DNA from: Cucumis sativus
Lineage: Eukaryota > Streptophyta > Magnoliopsida > Cucurbitales > Cucurbitaceae
DNA length: 64,000 nt
Reading direction: 5' to 3'
Assembly: GCF_000004075.3 (NCBI RefSeq)
Contig: NC_026657.2
Coordinates: 28,800,408-28,864,407 of the forward strand
The notes beneath the pieces were generated by a model. It ran no database searches. It was not told the DNA's origin and saw only the letters and a list, made by a program, of their open reading frames with translations. Positions 59,315 to 64,000 of this stretch are shown in pieces. A program made the translations under genes and the position numbers. Numbering within the stretch: position 1 is the stretch's first letter; each line of letters begins with the position of its first letter.

Positions 59315-61608
59315 CTATGACCAAACTCCTCCCGAATTGTCAACAAATCTCAACCCGGAAAGTTTCCTTCCAATTAGATCTCTCAACTCAATCTCACCGG
59401 GAAACCTTTGCTCCTTCAACTTAGAAAAGACCTTCAGAAAATGGATAGTCAGTACAGATATCTTACCAAGAAAAAAAGAATAAAACAGAGTGGACTTACA
59501 AAAGAATCTTACCATTTCACCGTTGCAATATACTTCAAAGGCTCCGGAACTTTGTAAGAACGACTGGATAAAATTTCCAAACAGCCAAGTGCTTGCAATG
59601 CTTCCAAACCTATTTGCACGCAAGGAATAGTACCAAGGTGGTGGAACCATCCCAAGCCTTGGAAAAATATGTTCCCCCGCCATTATTATTCCAATAATTC
59701 CAAATTGAACAGCGGGAACTACTTTACTAAGAAGGCGCTTTGGGAGTGGTGGCGGATAATTGGCCAAAATAACTTCAACTCCAGGAAAAGACGACTCCAG
59801 CATATTTTTCATGGTTATTGCAGTGCTTCTGCCACAAGAAGTGTAAAAAATAATTTCACACCAAGCATTTCCACAGATTGAGATAACATTACAGTTCATA
59901 TCATCTACATTTTAAAGAGAGAACCCCAGAAAATAGATAAAATACATGCCACAGCTTCTAAATGTTACCTATTTGTAGGAGAAAAAACCTCTTGATCAAA
60001 TATTAAAGTAAACAGACTGAAAGATAAATATGACTATATCTTCCTGTAGACTTTACATGATAACCAACACTCGTACTTAGTGCCAATCAGATATTTATTT
60101 GACTCAATTAAGGGAAGGTATAATATATGCTCCATGAAGAACATTGGCTTAATCTATTGGTCCACTTGGAATCACGTGTGAAATCTTTTCTTATACTATC
60201 GTGTGTAATAACAACAAAAAATGAGGTAAATTCAATTCTAATTAGCCTTGTGAAACTTAATAATCTATTGGTCCACTTCATTCTCAAACAGCGAAGGTCA
60301 AGTAAAACTTCCATTTCTATATCTTTCTCCAAACAAGATAACCTAACATAGAAAAACGGATTTCCATGCACTAATTGAGTGATTGTTTCTGAATTGAGGT
60401 TTTCAAACTATGTTTTTCAAGGCTCATGTCTTAGCAAGAAAAGACACATTCACCGAGGAACAGCGTCGATGAAGAAAAGTACAACAAGTTTTTCACTATA
60501 ATGAGTCTCAACGACCACGAAAGAGTGGAGAAATTTAATATTAATTCAGCGAGGATGTTACGGCAATAAAATAAATCTATGCTAATCAAAGTTAGAAATA
60601 AAAGACCACAGTCAAGATTTCAAAGTATTACTGATTTTTTCATCATAATGACTCGAAGCAACCAGTATATGTATAAAGTAGAGAAATCAAAAGGCTCGTT
60701 CAATCGAACAAGTTAAAAAGAAACAACAAGAAGAAAAATTCCAAAGTACGACCGATTGTTCATCATAATGACTCTCAACAACGTCTGGAGACTGGAGAGT
60801 AATGTTCTACGAATAAAAATTAAAAACAGCTACTAAAGAGCAGAGAAACCGAAACATTTGTTCAATCACCGAAGTCAGTTCAAAATAACAAGAGACATGC
60901 TCTGTAGGGGAAAAATAACAAAGAACAAAAGCAACAAAATCGAAGGAAGAACAGCAGCAGCAAAGATTACGACTACAACCTAATTTTCGTCATAGAGACT
61001 CTCTACAGCCATTAGAGAGAGAGAGATTGAAATGTTCGTTCAATCAAGAAAATTAAGTCAATCCAAGTAACATGTGCTAAGGAGAAAAAACAAAACAAGG
61101 AAATCAAGCTTTCCTTAACTCCAAGTTTACCGCAATTTCATGCGTAATCAGAGTCGATGAGAGATGCAAGAAACATAAAAAACACAGGACGATTCACTCA
61201 CTTCCCGCGAAAAATGAGACAGATAAACACAAAAATTAATAATAAAAACGATGAACTACCTACCTGTACGAACAAGAAACACAGAAGTTGATATTAATAA
61301 CGCTGCCCTGGCCAATTCCTCCGATCACGCTCCGTTTCTGTACTCCAAAACGAGACAACAAATTAAGTTAGTTTCTGACAAAAACAGTATCAAAAATCAA
61401 AATCTATCCAATGAAACACGAAATCATTCACCTCGGTAGGAAATTCGGGCGGTTCCTGGATGACTGGTTGAGATTTAGGCTGGTAGTGAACCCGAGGTGG
61501 AGGATGATTCGCAGCAGGTTTCGGAGGCGGAGGAGTAAAAAGATTCACAATATCAGTAAAAAGCAAAAGGATCGGCAGCCCTAACAGAACCATCTGAGTT
61601 CGATCCAT
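59315..61608 (-). CDS. SELT: Selenoprotein T-like protein (Cys form)
   Basis: Thioredoxin-fold SelT/SelW/SelH-family protein of ER or secretory membranes, a putative thiol oxidoreductase. Four minus-strand exons: 61432-61608, 61264-61337, 59513-59828 and 59315-59431, in phase, 227 residues. Begins with a hydrophobic segment (MVLLGLPILLLFTDIVNLF, residues 6-24) that acts as signal or anchor, then a Pro-rich linker (TPPPPKPAANHPPP). The redox motif is CVSC at 78-81, with Cys where animal SelT has selenocysteine, as in all land plants. A second hydrophobic stretch near 120-140 (VVPAVQFGIIGIIMAGEHIF) and SLRANRFGSIASTWLFGNF are typical. Ends VDNSGGVWS. Intron 2 (59829-61263) carries degenerate repeats. 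Confidence 0.95.
60480..61060. repeat. Degenerate tandem repeats in SELT intron 2
   Basis: A module with CAAAGTAC/ATTAC, then TCATCATAATGACTC, a Cys-less AT-rich stretch with GAGAAA, and GTTCAATC recurs with landmarks at about 60495, 60641, 60761 and 60991. Spacing is uneven (about 146, 120 and 230 bp), and the copies are well diverged. Confidence 0.6.
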
Positions 61609-61787
61609 CGGAATCAACGACGCAACGCTCTCGATAATGAGATTCGAAGTCCAAGAGAGAAGAAGGCGAAATGTATATGGGAGGAAACGCAAATCTAACA
61701 AACGAAAATATGAAGGCAATGGAAGGGTAAAATCGTCATAAAAAAATAAGTAGGACTAGTTGTAATACAAATGGGCGAATGGCCGTA

Positions 61788-61868
61788 GGCCCAGTAGTAA
61801 GTGGGCTTGAAGGAAACAAAAGGCCCAACGTTTCGGTAGGCCCAAAGCTCTAAATGAGAAAAGGCCCA
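61788..61868 (-). promoter_or_regulatory. Five clustered site II (TGGGCY) elements upstream of SELT
   Basis: GGCCCA occurs at 61788-61793, 61822-61827, 61839-61844 and 61863-61868, and TGGGCT at 61802-61807. All fall within 81 bp, 180-260 bp upstream of the SELT ATG on the minus strand. TCP factors bind such sites. The same cluster is about 900 bp upstream of the TRM-like gene on the other strand, so it may be shared. Confidence 0.6.
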
Positions 61869-62767
61869 ATGATGGGAGGCGGGGAGTCAACAAAGTCGGC
61901 AGGTCAAACAAAATTCTGCCCGAGTCTTCAGACAGAATGCAATGAAGTCAACAACTACGGCATGTGGTGCGAAAAATATATCAAAGTGGGACTAAACAAA
62001 CGTTAATTAATTTCATGAGAAACATCCAATCCAATGGAATAAAGTAAACCGTATGAAAGCAACGACTCATGCTCAATTTCCATTATTCTACATAGATTTT
62101 CGATCCTGATTTTAAGTATTGAAAAAATTTAAGTTGAATGACAATACATGACTATGTAGGTAAAGATATAAAATGTCGATATTTGTCCAAATTATTTTAA
62201 TTCACTTCATATTTGAAAATTTTATTATAATAGTTAGTCTCTAACTAGGTATACCTTAGTTCATGTTTGAAACTTTAATTATAATAAAACTTTAATTATA
62301 ATAGTTGATCTCTATAGTTATTATAATTTATATTAATATTGTATCACAACTTAGGAACTATGACAATCAATTCATGGTTCTGTACGTGGTTGATTTCCAA
62401 TTTAGAAGAAAAAACAGTTGAGATGAAAGATAATGGGAGAAATGAGAATGGTAAATTGGTTTTCCTTTTTTCTTTTCCTTTACTCTTCACTGTAGAAAGA
62501 GGTTATGAAAGATAGAGACAAAAGCCATGAAAGCTAAGTTTGTCTTAAGCTCATAATTAGCTTTATTGTATAGTGTTTGTATTAGCTGATAGGGTTTGTC
62601 AGTCATTGCCATTTGCCACTGCCACTACCTTTACAATTCCTTTTTACCCTTTTTATTTCTCTGGTGTGAATTCAACCACTATAAGCCTAAAACCACCTCT
62701 TACAATCCTCTCTATATTCTCTCTATCTACCAACCCTACTCTTCTCATTCTCCTCTCATTTCTAACA
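61869..62767. other. Upstream region of the TRM-like gene
   Basis: AT-rich to about 62450, then pyrimidine-rich probable 5' UTR (62560-62767). An in-frame ATG at 62573 would add 65 hydrophobic residues unlike the family, so it was not used as start. Confidence 0.5.
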
Positions 62768-63922
62768 ATGCCCAACTCCGCCCACCCCAATTCCTGCTGC
62801 TTTTCCGGCATCCTGAGGCGCCTTCTTTGCACCGGCAACCTTCCCACTCACCCATCTGAAGCTCTAAACGATTCACAATTTGATATACCAAAGACAGAGG
62901 CTAAACTCGTGGCTCAATCGGCCGAGTCCACGCCCGGCGTGGTGGCTCGACTGATGGGCTTGAGTTCGCTTCCAGACGCCAATTGGGTCCCGAACCACCG
63001 AGCCAGACCAGGTGCAGTCTCGCGGAGCAAGTCCGTGAATTTCGCTGATTATTTGCTTGATTTCGACTCCAACCAATCCCACCACCGCCGAATCCGAACC
63101 TCCGCTTCCTTCCGTGAGGTCCCACACAATGATTACTTTGTTCTATACACTAAGGATTATTTCGATGGTTATGGGATTGAATCCAATTCGAAGAAACCCG
63201 AAACGCAGCGTTTTGACGAAGGGAAACAGAGTAGTAATGATTTGAATAAGAAGAAGAAGAAGAAGAAGGAAAACGGGAGGAATGAAATGAAGATTTCGAA
63301 GCTTAAAGATGAGCCAAGAAGGGTAAACAGAAAAAACTTCACTGAGAGTAAAAAATGCAGCATGGGTAAAGATTCATTCTCTGTTTTACCTTCATGTAAA
63401 CACAAATGCAAACAGAATGTCCCTAGAAATGAGAGTTCTGTTATTCAGAAGAAACCCACAAAGCAAAAGGAAGCCGCCATTAGAACAGAGCTCAACAAGA
63501 AAAAGAAGAAGAATGTTCGACACGTCGAACGGAAACCCGACGTCGAACCCGACTCGGAAAATTCCAGTCCAGTTTCGGTTCTTGATGTCGGCAGAATCGA
63601 TTTCTCAGGTTCAATTCAATTTTGATTTTAGTAAACTATCTTAAAACTGATTTAAATCTCATTTTCAAAATGTAAATTTTTGTAATTGTGGATTTCTACA
63701 GATGAGAGGCAAATTGGTGGGAAGAACAGAGTTTACGATTATGGAGAATTGGTGGAAAGGATATGCAGATTGGCAGAAGAAGACATAAGAGAGGCAAAAT
63801 GGACGGCTGAGATTAAGAATGTGGATGAATCTGAAGCGTTGGAAGAAATATGCATGGAGATTGAACGACATGTCGTCGATGCACTGTTAGTTCACACTCT
63901 AAATGAGTTTGCATACTTGTAG
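62768..63922 (+). CDS. TRM/LONGIFOLIA-type protein (short form)
   Basis: Resembles plant TON1-recruiting-motif (TRM) proteins, which bring TON1/PP2A complexes to cortical microtubules and affect cell shape. Two exons, 62768-63608 and 63702-63922, give 353 residues. Near residues 55-66 lies STPGVVARLMGLSSLP, the VARLMGL motif of the family. SRSKSVNFADYL follows. The middle is very Lys-rich and of low complexity. SSPVSVLDVGR near 270-280 matches the family's SPVSVL(D/E) motif. Exon 2 (YDYGELVERICRLAEEDIRE ... EIERHVVDALLVHTLNEF) looks like a short DUF4378-type C-terminal region. I chose the ATG at 62768 because the upstream extension looks like 5' UTR. The C-terminal TON1-binding motif could not be confirmed by eye. 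Confidence 0.78.
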
Positions 63923-64000
63923 GCTATATTATTGAGATGCAACTCCTTAATAAAGACAAAAAAAGAACATCTTAATCTGTACATTAGCTCAATAGAGGTC
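63923..64000 (+). other. 3' flank of the TRM-like gene at the window edge
   Basis: Presumed 3' UTR. It contains AATAAAG (63949-63955), a possible poly(A) signal. Confidence 0.4.

Noticed and set aside
62573-62767. Upstream in-frame start for the TRM-like gene
   Set aside because: The added 65 residues look like translated pyrimidine-rich 5' UTR, and the next ATG fits better.

Overview
This is nuclear DNA from a flowering plant, almost certainly a eudicot. It is AT-rich, its genes are split by many mostly GT-AG introns, and nearly every protein is close to a known plant family. Residue patterns and intron style would fit a cucurbit such as Cucumis, but that is only a guess. No rRNA, true tRNA, CRISPR array, bacterial operon or virus-like element was seen.

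Layout, left to right: the 3' part of a mitochondrial succinate/fumarate carrier (+, edge to 2617); EBP1/PA2G4 (+, 4421-8277), whose large fourth intron is filled by two families of tandem repeats; a small 71-residue conserved protein (-, 10956-12938); plastid glutaredoxin GRXS16 (+, 14404-16447); a 20-exon SAC-domain phosphoinositide phosphatase of the RHD4/SAC7 type (+, 17591-24250), with one intron that looks U12-type; a 5.5 kb gene-poor gap holding MITE-like and SINE-like debris; an intronless DOG1-domain gene (+, 29743-30450) with a Mutator-type foldback element in its promoter; peroxisomal acyl-CoA oxidase ACX4 (-, 33197-37420) with a MITE in intron 3; a tandem cluster of three AIG1/IAN GTPase genes (+, 38918-47753); a 24-exon tomosyn/Lgl WD40 protein with a C-terminal R-SNARE-like motif (+, 48579-56670); a selenoprotein T-like (Cys form) gene (-, 59315-61608); and a TRM/LONGIFOLIA-type gene (+, 62768-63922).

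These are mostly single housekeeping genes and do not form a pathway. Carrier, ACX4, GRXS16 and SelT act in mitochondria, peroxisomes, plastids and secretory membranes. The SAC phosphatase and the tomosyn-like protein both belong to membrane trafficking. The only true gene family expansion is the IAN cluster. Its three members share an identical first-exon length and a similar proximal promoter, but differ in C-terminus, acidic tract and intron number.

Exon models were built by hand from splice signals, reading phase and remembered family sequences. Junctions may be off by a base or so, and no search was run. The best unusual observations are the U12-type (apparently AT-AA) intron in the SAC gene, a hairpin inverted in only the middle of three tandem repeats in EBP1, two GC-AG introns in the tomosyn gene, the divergent IAN cluster, and the foldback element with 9-bp target duplications next to the DOG1-like gene.
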